NCBI GenBank assembly: GCA_030549175.1
Contig: JAUKUA010000003.1
Span: 3,658,001-3,722,000 of the forward strand
Direction of reading: 5' to 3'
DNA from: Lasiosphaeris hirsuta
Lineage: Eukaryota > Ascomycota > Sordariomycetes > Sordariales > Lasiosphaeriaceae
DNA: 64,000 nucleotides
Position numbers and translations under genes: made by a program. Below the pieces are notes generated by a model. It saw only the letters and a list, made by a program, of their open reading frames with translations. It made no database searches and was not told where the DNA came from. Of the stretch, positions 34,678 through 46,026 are shown piece by piece (position 1 is the stretch's first letter; each line of letters opens with the position of its first letter).

Positions 34678-37010
34678 CGCGGACGTGTTATTTGGAAGAA
34701 GAGCGTGGGGTATGAGGCGAGGTGCTCGTGGATCGTCGGCACGTGTTGTTTCTGATTGACGGGCTCCGTTATCGGAAAAGTGGTAGGTCCTCTTGTTATA
34801 TTTATACCATTTCCTCACCCCTCGGTGCTGAAGTTGAAAGGGTTTCAAATCCCAGTCTTTGGCACACCAGGCACGAGCTGACAGCCACATCTGGACCACT
34901 CGCACACCCCGATCTGATGATGCTCTCAGCCAGTTTGGATGTGCCTACCCGTGGATCCGGGCGAAACGCGTTTGCACATCGGTTTGGGGGTCTCGATCAG
35001 ATTTTGACATTGAGAATTTAGAATCGACGGCAAAGTCGGACGTTTCTCGTCCAAGGGTTTGCTCGCGAACCGGCCTCGGGCCCTCGCCAGTAGCGAACAA
35101 GTCCAGCCAATCAAGTGCGAGACGGAAACGACCCCGAGGAAACAACGCAGGAAAAAGCAAAGCCCCCTACTCGGCCCCACATGGGTCACGGGGATTTTGA
35201 CACTGCCCTGGCCAGCACCATGGTAATAATCATTTGCGGTAATAATCATTGCTTGGTTGCCAGCCTGAGGAGGTTGCGAGGCTGGAGTGGCGTAAAAAGT
35301 CACTTGTTCGGCAGCAAATCATTCAGCTCTCAGCCATACACAGCGGAACCATTCACACAGCCTCGATCGGCGTCCAACGCTCGGGTCCTTGAGATCGCGA
35401 CAACGATTCGCCTCGATCGCCGGAGTTGTGTGCCTCATGCAACCGGCAAACAGAAGAGCGCCGGATCGAAATCCAACAAAAGATCAACTATGACGCGCGC
35501 CCAGAACAGCTGGCGCCTATCATCCATCGTCTTCACCTTGACGGTCACGATTTGATATCACGGCAGTCCTCGTATTTGCTGCCTCCCGCCGGAGGGACTT
35601 GACTCAATATCGGTAGAGATTGGGGACGAACAGCTTGGACCAACCGCTTCACCGGCAACAGACGAGTGGCGCTGACAACACACCACAACTGGTCGCAAGT
35701 TGAATACCGACTTGGCCTTCCTATTCGGGCCCGCGTGCAAGTCGGCAGTGTCTTTCAAGCCGCCATGCTTTCATACGTTCCTCCGGTTCAAGCACCTTGC
35801 AGACGGCTAAGTCAACCCGGTCGGAACTTCTCAGAGCATCCACACCGCCCCCCAGAACCCGAGTCGACGAAAGATGCAGTTCCTCAAGAACACTCAACTA
35901 CGTCAGGTACCGCGTTACCGTCGCGCCAATTGCAACTTGAACTTACCTACTTTCTATCAGCTCGAGAACATTGGGCATCTGGCAACTGATTCCAGTTAGG
36001 GTAACTTGCCTAATAAAAGCAGGAGTTCATGTTCGGCACCCATCACACAAAACTGATCGTCCTATAATTCAACTGGACAAGCTGGCACTGGGAAAACATC
36101 TCCGAGGCCGCCAGGCTCCGATACAAGGTACGGACACATACATCGCCAATACCATTTTCAATACACGCCAACAGAGTACGAGGATTCTCCAGTCCGTTCA
36201 GTCACCCTAGAATCAACATGGAAAGTCCCCGGGCCGACTTGATTCGGTCCTGGGTCCTAGGTCCTAGGTCTTAGGCATCACTGCCATTGGAGATGTCCTA
36301 TCCATCCTTCACATCCCTCCCCTTCTCCGAGGCCTCTTGATGACTTCAAAATTGGCCTTTGGGATTTCGAGCGAGGTTGGGAGCTACCAAACGACGATGA
36401 GCAATTGCCCTAGGGTCATTGATGGTGAGCTTTCTGAATGCAAATCCAAGCCTGCGCAAGGGACGGCATCAACACCTTTCTCAGGATTGGCCTATGGGCG
36501 AATCTAGGTAGAGGGGGGCGCAGGGGTAGGAAGAAGTGTGAATGTTGGTAAAAGGGAATGAATGAAGTCGCGTCAAGCGCTTCCAATACTTGTTGGCGCA
36601 CAGCCTAGGTCGTGTGGGTTACATTCGGTAGTGGTGTCGGGACGTCGTCTGAGAGGAGAAAGAAACAAACCTCAATGCAAGTGTCTCGTCGGTTTTTCCT
36701 GGAGGTCTTCAGCTTTGATTGGAGGCTTTGTTGCATCGAAACGGCCGTCGTAAGCATCGGGGTATCGGGATTGTGTTGGGTTGTGTTGGAATGTGCGGGG
36801 AGGCTTCGCCACCTGCACGTCTCACATCTACTGCATCTAGGATCTGCTCGCTCGGAGCTGAAAGGCGCTGAGTAAGACCGTCGATTATTTAGGTTACTAT
36901 CCTTTTGTTATCTGGCGCTAACAAATCCGAGGAGTAAACCACCTCTCTTCGTCCTGCATTATATCATATTCGCATCGCATCTTTAGGTTCCAGTCAACAA
37001 CAACTTGGCG
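34678..37010. other. Intergenic region
   Basis: 2.3 kb between divergent CRP1 and the rhodopsin-domain gene. It contains a short CCTAGGT-type tandem repeat at about 36247-36275. No supported gene. Confidence 0.45.
36247..36275. repeat. Short imperfect tandem repeat (GTCCTAG unit)
   Basis: Roughly four imperfect 7-base units in a row (TCCTGGG, TCCTAGG, TCCTAGG, TCTTAGG). Confidence 0.7.
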
Positions 37011-38127
37011 ATGCTTCTACACGGCATTTTTGACCTGGTCCCGGGTATCGTGACCTTGACTACGATTTTTGTCACGATGCGACTGGTGGTCAATGTCACC
37101 AAGACAAAGAAGTTGCTTGTCGAGGATGGTGAGGGTTTTCTAGACGGCGCCAGGGCAAAACATTCTGATATTTTGAGGCAGGCATGTGCATCCTTGCTTT
37201 AGTATTTTTAACAGCGGCCTCTGTTATGAATTACATAACTGTCACGGGTATGCGTGCCTCACCCAGTACATCGCAGCTGCGTGCGGCTACTGGTAATAGC
37301 GACTGAAACTGACAAACTACAGCTTTCTTTGATTCTGTCACACCTGCGCCCAAGCTGCTGCGGCTTATTGTCGCCTTTAACTTCACCGTTGGGTTTGCCA
37401 TGTGGTCCTCCAAAGTCCCAGTCATGCTGCTCTACGTCCGGCTGTTTGGGGTGAGCAGTTGGGTGCGCATTGTATCATACACGACAATCATCTTGACCCT
37501 TCTAATCTTCCTTTCCGGCATGTCCGTTGTCGGAGCGGTATGCACCATGACAGGACACAGCGACACTTTGACAACCCGGCTTCTGTCGTCCTGCGCGACA
37601 CGTAGCAACGTTGTTAGCTTCTGTCTTGGATTTGTTGCGCTCGCTACCGATCTCGTCATTCTCATCACTCCTGTCCCACTGGTCACCAAACTGAGCATCA
37701 CACGTCATAAGAAAGCTGGACTCTTGTTCATCTTTATGACCGGAGTCTTCGCTGCCGCAGCCGGCGCCGTTTCTTCCTACTACAAGTGGCGCTCGATTTC
37801 GGGAGGCACCGCTTGGGACATGGGAGTAGCCATGCTTTGCAGGCAAGTCTTGGGCAGCTGCCCCATGGATCCAGGTGCACTTCAGTCTAACCGAGCTCTC
37901 GATCCAGGGTCATTGAGTGCTGCATTGCCATCATTGTCGGCTGTGTTCCTGCTACTTGCGCCTTCTGGAAGGAGTACATTGCGCGCCCAAACATTGGCAT
38001 GCGGCTTCGTTCCTGTTCATCGTCAACTGCCAAACGTGTTTCTGCCTTCTGGAGAAGGAGCGACAGTCACCTGTCCAAGCTTTCCAGCGACGAGGGGACG
38101 CGGAGTTGCTCCGACATACCTAAGTAA
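37011..38127 (+). CDS. Fungal rhodopsin-domain (SAT4-like) integral membrane protein
   Basis: Exons 37011-37128, 37182-37247, 37323-37842 and 37908-38127 give 307 residues. Six to seven hydrophobic helices are visible: about residues 5-25, 40-60, 75-100, 110-135, 150-175, 185-205 and 220-245. They are followed by a cytosolic Ser/Arg-rich tail. The pattern, with WSSKVPVMLLYVRLFG after TM3 and the TDLVILITPVPLVTKL segment, matches the fungal rhodopsin-domain family, which lacks a retinal Schiff-base Lys. Members are plasma-membrane proteins of mostly unknown role; some act as receptors or in effector/host responses. The protein is somewhat shorter than usual. Intron 3 (37843-37907) uses a GC donor (GCAAGT), required by the frame (AG|G then VIECCIAII). 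The gene lies between two cysteine-rich paralogues. Confidence 0.8.
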
Positions 38128-38637
38128 GGGTCGGATGCGTCATACGCTGTACTATTACGGTTTAGAAAAAGAACGGCCCTTGGGAGTAAATGCATCAAGC
38201 TTGATTCGCTCCGTGATATCGTCAATGACTTTGTGTCACTGCTCTAGCCCACTGGCCCCTGGTCTACCCTACCGTGTACCGCGTCTGAAATCCATGATTG
38301 TTCCATGTTGGAGAATAAAATGAAGAAAGAATCGAAAACCCCCAGGAAGGAAGGGAGACGGTGTATCATAAAAAATGCTCGAGAAATGAAACGAGGCTCA
38401 AGCTTGTTCCCTCGCCGCTAACCTGTCGCCGGGGCCGCAACACCGGCCTGCTCTGACGTGTCGAAAAAAAAAGAACAAGAAAAGGGAGAAAGAAAAGGCT
38501 TCTGCGTCATCGTCGGCCCGAACCTTCCCAGCCCAGCCAAAATGCATTTTAGACACGACAGTGCTATGGGGGGATCACCATTTCCTACCTCGAAAATGGG
38601 TAGGTGCCGATTCGTGCCACTCTTCGTCTTGAGACCC
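38128..38637. other. 3' intergenic region between convergent genes
   Basis: 3' flanks of the rhodopsin-domain gene and of CRP2, with an A-rich stretch at about 38464-38495. Low-confidence frames only. Confidence 0.5.
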
Positions 38638-39018
38638 TCAGCGCTTCTTCGGGTCGGCCTGACACTTGGCGCAGCAGACGTGGTAACAGAATGTGTCGGG
38701 GCTCCCACGCATTCGGTGGCGGCACCAACGGTGCTCGTTGCCGCCGCGGTTGCACTGGCAGCATCTCCAGCGGCCGTCGAGCTCGGCAAGCCGGCAGGCG
38801 CCCGAGGAGCAGTCGGGCGAGGCGAGGCAGCCCCCCGAGGCGCACGGGTCGTTGTAGTCAATGTTCTGTGTCTCGTCGTATTGGAGCTTGTTGCAGGGCT
38901 GCTTAGACCCTGAAGCATCAGTGGAAGCTCTTTTGCAGAATACGTAGTGCACCACCATGTCGATGTCCCGATTGCATGGGGGCATGTGGTGGTGATGGAG
39001 GTAGTAGTAGTTGCACAT
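38638..39018 (-). CDS. Cysteine-rich putative zinc-binding protein, paralogue 2 (CRP2)
   Basis: An intronless frame of 126 residues with 18 Cys. The N-terminus is MCNYYYLHHHHMPPC, with C28 closing the first Cys pair region. The middle holds C42, C59, C64, C70 and C75. The family core is W84-R-CC-x-C89-x4-N94-x4-C99-x11-C111-x-H113-x-CC-x2-C119, and the protein ends a few residues later (ADPKKR). The core spacing matches CRP1 and CRP3. There is no signal peptide, so this is not a secreted disulfide-rich effector; the Cys/His pattern favours metal binding. From memory this form is widely conserved in Sordariomycetes as a hypothetical protein. It has no basic tail, unlike CRP1. Confidence 0.82.
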   Translation of the reverse strand: MCNYYYLHHHHMPPCNRDIDMVVHYVFCKRASTDASGSKQPCNKLQYDETQNIDYNDPCASGGCLASPDCSSGACRLAELDGRWRCCQCNRGGNEHRWCRHRMRGSPDTFCYHVCCAKCQADPKKR

Positions 39019-40248
39019 TGCTGGCTACTCAATCCGAGTGGGAATGGGGCAAGTATTGAAGGTATTGTCCTAGAAGCAATAGGGTGATGTTTGGTCTCTA
39101 CCGAGCTTGATCGACTCGGGCCTGGAGGACGCGAAAGGTGGCGTAGACTGGAGTCTCGACGGCGCAAGGGGGGGCAGGACTGATTCAGCCAGGCCTTGGC
39201 AAGACTTCAAGATGAACTGTCGGCGATTTTGCTGTGCAGAACGGGATGAGGCTTGTCCTTGTGCTAGTTGACAAGCGTGACAGCGGGAGTGGCCCTTGTC
39301 GATTCGGCATCCGAGTTGATGCGGGTTACACGGCGAGTGTCTTGGTTGACGGGCAGGAGCCACGTGTGGAGTAGAGGTTTGGCGGCGTGGGGATAAGAGG
39401 ATGCTGATGTGGGAGGATCGTCGAATCTGGTATGGGTCAAACGAAGAAAGGTGATCGTGGAAGATGCTAAGCAATAGAGCCCACAGTAAAGATAGAGTGA
39501 GGATGTGATGTGCCTTTTGACTACCTCGCGGGTAGATCCTTCGGGGGCAGGTACCTGAGTGCCTCTTGGATGGTAGGTCGGTCTGCCAGTCTTAGGACAG
39601 GTGCTGGGACAGATGCTGGGACCGGGGCCAGGGTTGGGGCCGAGTGGTCGGGGATGGCAGAAGCTCGGTGGGTCTGAGGATCTGCCGGCATTCCCTGCTG
39701 TCCATCACCTAGGGGCAAGGTTGAAGTCGGGCGTCCGGGGTCGAGGACCAGGATCCAAGCTCAGGGATAAGCTCGAGGAAGCGTTCGAAGCCAGCGGCCT
39801 GACATCAAGATTCTTCGGCGAGAACGTGCGGTGTGGGGGTAAAGGTGTATGGAGCCGGATGGTGGTGAGGGCGGGCCTCTGCCGAACAAGGTGCTATCTT
39901 CGTCCTTATAGACGAAACCTTGAACCGCGGGGTCGGCAAGTGGCGACCGGATCGCGATCCGAACTGGTCGCGTGCTCAGCTTGGGACCTGTCCCTCGACT
40001 CGGCCGCAACCCGGTGCCTTTTCCCGAACTGCATGGACAGCGGAGACACAAGAAGACGGCAGGTCGTGGTAATAGCAGGATCGGGAAGTCGTGGCCGCCA
40101 TGGCTGGCAGAAGTGTGCGTGGTGCCTCGTGAAGACGGCGGGCTCTCAATAGTCGGCCGCCACTGCTCAGGTTTCCAAGACATATCGGACAGGAGCTTGG
40201 TCGCAGCTTGGCAGGAGCATGTTGGCTGTCGCCTATCGACTATCGCTT

Positions 40249-40272
40249 GTAGCATGTAGCATGTAGCATCCA
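40249..40272. repeat. Short tandem TAGCATG repeat
   Basis: Three near-consecutive copies of a 7-base unit, followed by degenerate TGTAACTTGTATCC-like copies. Confidence 0.6.
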
Positions 40273-43200
40273 TGCAGCTTGTAACTTGTATCCTGTATCC
40301 CGGAGCTGGGCTGCATCCTGGAGCTTGTTCGGCCAGCTGGGCTAAGCCGAAGTCGACAGTCGACATCGAGCAGTGCACTTACAAACGTCACAGCTCGTCC
40401 AAGCCCGTGGATGCCTGCCTCCGTGTACACCGTTCCCGCCCGAATGGGATGGCATACGTACCTTGGTAGGACAGACAGCATGGGTTCGCAGGGGTCCGCG
40501 TGGGTCCCCTTGCGTGAGCACGGGTGGTGTGTGAACATTGGGCGAGCGTGGGCGAGTATGGGCAAGAATGAGCGAGCGGCGCGCATGGGGCGTGGGAAGA
40601 ACGTGGCCAGTGCTGACCAAAGTCTAGGGCTGGTGGTGGTGGTGGTGGCTACTAGGCGGTAGCGCTCGAGACAAGCGTGACACAGAGCTGAGACATGACA
40701 GTTCCCACTTACCAGCGTGCCAGCCCGCTGGAGAGCGCTGGGCGCGTCTTGTTCGCGCCGATTGATACAATCACCGCCAATTGCTTGCCATCGGCCTTCT
40801 AATCCCCCAAGACATGGTCTGATCCGTTCTGGCGGTATATTGCACACAAAGTCCGCCGCAGCAGCCGCAACACCCTCTGCGGCGCCGCCCGCCAATGCCG
40901 ACTACCCCCGACTCCAGACGCCCCGGGCCCGGACTGCTCGTCTCCACAAAAGCCGGCGATTGGAGGGTACCCCGCACGCCGCCCTGCTCTCTCCAACTCC
41001 ACTTTCCTTCCCCTCCCACTCCTCCCCCTCCGCCCCGCACTGCACCACTGCACCACTGCGCGCAACGTCGGCCACCATCGCGGCTCTAGTACACGTACAC
41101 GTGTAACGCATCAAAAAGGGCCCGATGCTGTTGCCCCGACTGCCTACCCAAAACTGCCTGAAGCGAACAGGGTCGGAGAGATGCGGCAGCAGGCATCTGG
41201 CCTGTGGCGGAGCACTGCACAGATCTGCACCACCCGTGTCCAGCTCGCTCAGGGATTGCGCGCAGGGAAAAGAGGGAAGAAGGCCGAAAGAAGGCTTCGA
41301 AGGTCGCTTGTTTGTTCCCTGCAGACCGACCACTGGCTGGCACACGCTGGCGCAAGCACCAGTGTCTCGCGGGTGGGGGCCATCGAGGGGGCAGAAGTCA
41401 ATCGTTGGCGACGCGGCAACAAGGGGAAAGAGGATCTGCCGCAAGATGCGCCTACACCTACCAGTCTTCGACGTACACAGCCACCTCCGGGCCCTACCGA
41501 CCCCAAGAACTGTACGGAGTAGAACGTCTCGAGAACGTCCAGCGCACTGACCAAACCCCGACCCCCGACCCTCATACACACACATTCCATTATAGGGTAT
41601 CTGCACTACACTACAGTACGCATGTGCCATGCACGAGGAGGCATGCAAAGCGATTGCGCTCTCGGCCGTTTCTTGGCCGTTTGGGGGTTTAGACTTTTCG
41701 GATTCTACAACCGCGGCTCGCCCAGCCCATGCCCCAACCCATGCCCAACCCATGCTCAATCGAGCCCGTCTGGACTCGAGACATTGAACATGGTTGGGCA
41801 ATGGGGATCAAGACACAAAACACGCAAAACACACAAGCCACGCCAAACACTTCCAAATCCTTCATGCGCTTTGCGCCGTTAGTCCCATTTTCGCTGACGG
41901 ATGCTTGCCATATGCTTTCACCAGATGCTGTCTCCAGAGACACTCACTGCAGTCCGACTGCTACCACACACCGCGGCCTCAGTCGCACGCAGTCATCAGA
42001 GTCAGGGAGCTGAACCAGCACTGAGACCGATAGACTGCCATGGCCGTGATCTGACCGCTGCTGCATTGTGGATCAAGACGATTGCGGACTCCCCGCCTTG
42101 GCTCCTTCCCTCTTCCCTTCTGCCATAGATAGCTCAGACTGCAGAACTGCAGCCGGGCCAAGCCGAGCAATCAGATCGATCAGAGCGGACACAAATGGAG
42201 GGATTACTGGTAGTACACTGGCAGCACCCTAGTCCCCCTTCCCCCTTCCCTGTCCACCACACTTAGCCGTGTGGCTGTGCTAGTTCTAACACTGGCCTCT
42301 CCTAGTCTTCCATGGGGCCCATGGCGAGGATCTTTGTAAAAAAGGGCAACAATAGGAGATAAAAAACGTGGGGCCCGCATGGGTTTGACATTGGGCCCGC
42401 TGTCACAATGTGCACCCTGCTCGCTTCACGCTTCAGCCTCCAACACCGAGGGCAAGGGCAGGTATCACGTTGGCGCTCCTTGTCACTTCACTGCCAGCGA
42501 CTCCTTGACAAGCCCTTGGGTGCGGGAGGGCTAGCCGCGTGTCACCGACTTTTTCTCGCGCGTGCCTCCGGCTTTCCTGATAATGCCTCGCCCCCCTCGA
42601 CTTGTCTGCTATGACGCATTATGGCATGATTATCCAGATAAACACTCAGCCTTGTCTCAGCCAACCCGCGCTCTCCCTCGTTGCCATCTTAGTGAGATCG
42701 CTATATTTTACCCGTTCGGTTCTGAGCAGGAAACCTGGCTCTGATCTCGCAACTCAAACGGGGTAGTTTTCTTAGAATAACGACGGGAACATTAGTCCAT
42801 CCAGGTTTCAGGTATTTGGTATTTGATATTTTTTTTTTCTATTCTTGGCCGTTCTTATACCGGCCCTGTTGATAAACGCGGCAAACCTCTCGCCTTTTTG
42901 TGGAACGTGTATGAGGCAAGCCCGTCCTCACCTCCACATTGTAAAAACGATTCTGGCTCTTTGCGGGTGTGTCAGGTGTATCAGAGCAGCACTCGTGATT
43001 TCCTACTTGACATCATAGGTTTTATTGTCGTCTGTCTGCAACCCCGACGTTTGTATGGCAGGCGACGAGGGCGGAATAGGCATGCTGTAACGTGTCCAGG
43101 TCCTGTCATCTCAGGTCTTGGCGCCAGAGGTTCAAAGGCGAACGACGGCGGCTGAGACATCTCGCGGAGCTAATCCTCCCAGCTGGGACGGAACTCGTGG

Positions 43201-45095
43201 GCGAGGCCTCTCGGCGGCGTCCCGAGACATGCAAAGTCCTGTGCAGGTAATCTTGAGGCGCTGCCTACTAAACCAGCCCTCACTATTGCAATGTTTACAC
43301 GCCGGTTGCGCCCTGAGACTGAAAGGCCCTCGGAACTGGGCTGTTAATTTGCGTTCCAAGTATATCGATTAATCAATATTACCACAGCCGGGGAGGCGAC
43401 CACGTCGAAAAGCCAAATATTGGTCCTTACTTTTCGCCCGAAACCAAATCACCAACTTCTGGTTGCCCAGCATTGGGGAGCTTCGAGTGGCAACATCGGA
43501 GGCCCTCTGCCAAACTTGGTACTATGGAGCTGTTGATTGCTCCCTAGGCAGGCCACATGGGAAAGTCGCCATGGGAAAAGGGTATCTCTTAGTGGCGGAA
43601 GGGATAAGAAAAATTGGGGCATTGGATGTCAAGTGTAGCAGGAGGGCTCGGCCTTCGGACTTGAAAGCTGCCAGGCACTGCTGGATACACTGTCGCTCTA
43701 ATCTACTTAGGAGGAAAGCGCGTTGCCAGCCCCCCGTCGCAACTTATGTCCTATGACCGTGACGGAGGCTGTGCGTCCCCACAGGAGCAGAGCTGCGAGG
43801 TACCTAGAGAGGTACCAACCAACCACCCCTTCGCTGTAGTTAGGGGTAGTAGAGAGGTCAAGTTTTGACCGCGATTGCACAAGGTTCACTAAACATATGC
43901 TATTCTAAGGTACACCTTACATGCAGGCAAAGAAAGGTAGGTAGTCAGTCAGGCAGGAGTTCGGTTGCTTGTGCTCCTTCCTTCCCCGATGCCCGATATG
44001 CCTCGTAGGTGGGACCAACTACCTAACCACTCATCTGCCAGTGATACCCGAGGCTCTAAATGCCACTAGGTGCGCCTGCCTAATTTTCAATTCGAAAGCA
44101 AGGTGTCTATCACAGTTTATAGCAGACACACCTGCAAATCCATGATCATGGATGGTCTGGAATAACCATGGGCTCCACAGTACTCAGGTAGTCCTCTTGA
44201 AGTTCAAGTCCTGTAAGGTAGAAGTTGTTGCGCCTCGCGAGCCTCATCGTCTTGCCTATGCGACGGGTTTTCATTCAAAAACGGCCATGAGTTTTAACTT
44301 GACAGGCGGTGGGAGTGCCTTCCACAAAGCTGCCTCCCTGGCTTCAGTCCTATTATTCTCCCGTGCAGTCGGCCCCGCAGTCGCAATTGCCTAAAAATAA
44401 AATATAAAGAAAAGAGTAACTATCGGAATAGTATTTGGTGGCATCAGTCCACTAGGTTGACAGGCGTCAGTGAAGAGCAATCATATGGAAGCTGAATTGA
44501 AATCAACCTCTGGCCCCTGTAAGGTTTGAACAAAAGGTGCCAGGACCAGTCGGTATTTGTAGACACATCACCATCGCACCAAAACCGGTTGACAGAAGGC
44601 AACCAATAAGAAGAAATGTTTAAAATCATAAAAAGTGATCTTATAGCATCAATGAAGCAAACCAAATCAGCATGTCTCGACAGCCCTGGCCCGGTGTCTT
44701 TCCCGGTTGCTCGTATACTCAAGATTTAGTTAATTGTCCCGGATGCGCGTAAACACACGCCCAAGTAACCGACCAGCGAGACGTTTAAGGGGTGGTCAGG
44801 CCAGGGCCAACAATCTCTAGCACCTCCAAGATCCGGCATTGCAATCGAGTGCCACGCTTAGGTGCGGCAAGGTTGTACACTGGTGAGCAGGACCAGCATC
44901 TCCAGCTCCCCAATGCTATGTACACGGTACCCGCCCGCCACGGAGGATGAAATCCAAAATTCACGCTTTTTTGTTATCCCATTGGTTGAAATTAGAGCAC
45001 AGTTCTTCTCTCTGATCTTATTGATGGCTGCTGCACAATAGAAGCAATGAAGAAACCTCAGTTTGCAGTCCCCCATCCTTCGCCCTTCAGCTTGG

Positions 45096-45152
45096 GCTGC
45101 TTCTTCTTCTTACCTCTTCCTTCTTCCTCATATCTTCTTTCTTCTTCTTCAC
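45096..45152 (+). promoter_or_regulatory. CT-rich (pyrimidine) tract upstream of CRP3
   Basis: A long run dominated by CTT and TTC, about 200-250 bases before the CRP3 ATG. Such tracts are common just upstream of, or at, transcription starts of highly expressed filamentous-fungal genes. The role here is inferred from position. Confidence 0.5.
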
Positions 45153-45345
45153 CGGGTCACACGCAGCTATTTGCAGACTTTCCAGTTCATCAGCCACCCG
45201 TCACTCAGATATCTTACCATCAACTCGCTCCCTTTTGAGCATCTATTCAAGGCCACAACCTCTGCAGCCTCCTCGCTTCGATACAGCAGCAGTACTACTC
45301 CTCCTGAAACCCCAACTTGACAGGAAACACTTGCTAGCCTACAAA

Positions 45346-46026
45346 ATGTGCAAGCGATACCGTCTTGACTTTCCTTGCGGCGCTGTCTGCCGCAGCTGGG
45401 GGTTCTGCAACGAAGCAACCTACAGAAACAAGGTCGCCTTCCGCGTGCCACCCAACCGCCGCTCGCCCCCGCCATATCAGTATTCGTCCCGCGATAAGCC
45501 ATGCCCTTCGCTGTTCTCTCGCCGGCAAAAGGAAGAAAGCTCTGACCCGGCCAAGCGCGGTCGTACCTCCCTGCCAACTTCTAGACCACGCCGCGCTCGT
45601 GCTCGCAGGGAACACATTCTCCTCAGCGAGCGAGCCCCTTGCAACCGCAAAAAGGATGTCCACATCGAGAGCCCAAGCTTTCTGAGGTGCTTAAACCCCG
45701 ACTGCGACTTTGAGCGTGTCGGTCGCGTCTGGGCTTGTTGCATGTGTGGTACTGGACCCAATCGCTACCCGATCTGCGCCAGCGAGACCGATGAAGACGT
45801 CTCTGACATTGGAGAGTGCAACCACTCTGTGTGCGAGAACTGCCAGCCTTACGGTAGGTCAACTCGAGCTTCTATTATAAGCCTTTGCTTCGCCAATCTG
45901 ACCAGTGTCTCAGAGTTCCCTCCTGTTCCCGTTTTCAACCCGGCGGTTGGAGATTGGGTCGTTACTCCCACAAAGAGTGCCACCCAGGAGGATCCCCAGG
46001 ACATCGAGGCGGCCAACAGGAATTAG
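45346..46026 (+). CDS. Cysteine-rich putative zinc-binding protein, paralogue 3 (CRP3)
   Basis: Exons 45346-45853 and 45914-46026 give 206 residues. The N-terminus is MCKRYRLDFPCG-x7-GFC-like, matching CRP1 (MC ... PCG ... W ... C). A central ~100-residue Arg/Ser-rich linker follows. The core then reads C-LNPD-C-(5-7)-W-A-CC-x-C-x4-N-x4-C-x13-C-N-H-x2-C-x2-C. The intron follows immediately after QPY in phase 1 (TAC G|), the same codon context and phase as intron 2 of CRP1. The acceptor after TCTCAG was preferred because it gives a protein-like acidic tail ending at TAG 46024; the nearer CCAG acceptor leads into a low-quality frame. Function is unknown; metal binding is inferred from spacing. 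Confidence 0.75.
   Translation: MCKRYRLDFPCGAVCRSWGFCNEATYRNKVAFRVPPNRRSPPPYQYSSRDKPCPSLFSRRQKEESSDPAKRGRTSLPTSRPRRARARREHILLSERAPCNRKKDVHIESPSFLRCLNPDCDFERVGRVWACCMCGTGPNRYPICASETDEDVSDIGECNHSVCENCQPYGRSTRASIISLCFANLTSVSEFPPVPVFNPAVGDWVVTPTKSATQEDPQDIEAANRN

Larger units (their letters stand above)
39019..45345. other. 6.3 kb gene-poor region between CRP2 and CRP3
   Basis: No convincing gene. The longest frame (40902-41801, minus, 299 codons) has a Cys/Gly/Arg-rich composition typical of GC-rich noncoding frames and is overlapped on the other strand. The region contains repeated TAGCATG units (about 40249-40272), a CCCATGC-type repeat (about 41727-41757), and paired GGTACC sites (about 43799-43817). 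The last ~300 bases are a pyrimidine-rich leader of CRP3. Confidence 0.45.

Noticed and set aside
34840..34860. B-box-like GGTTTCAAATCCC
   Set aside because: One base longer than the consensus and without an upstream A box or acceptor stem.
40902..41801. 299-codon frame on the minus strand between CRP2 and CRP3
   Set aside because: Overlaps equally open plus-strand frames; Cys/Arg/Gly-rich noise without conserved segments; does not carry the CRP core.
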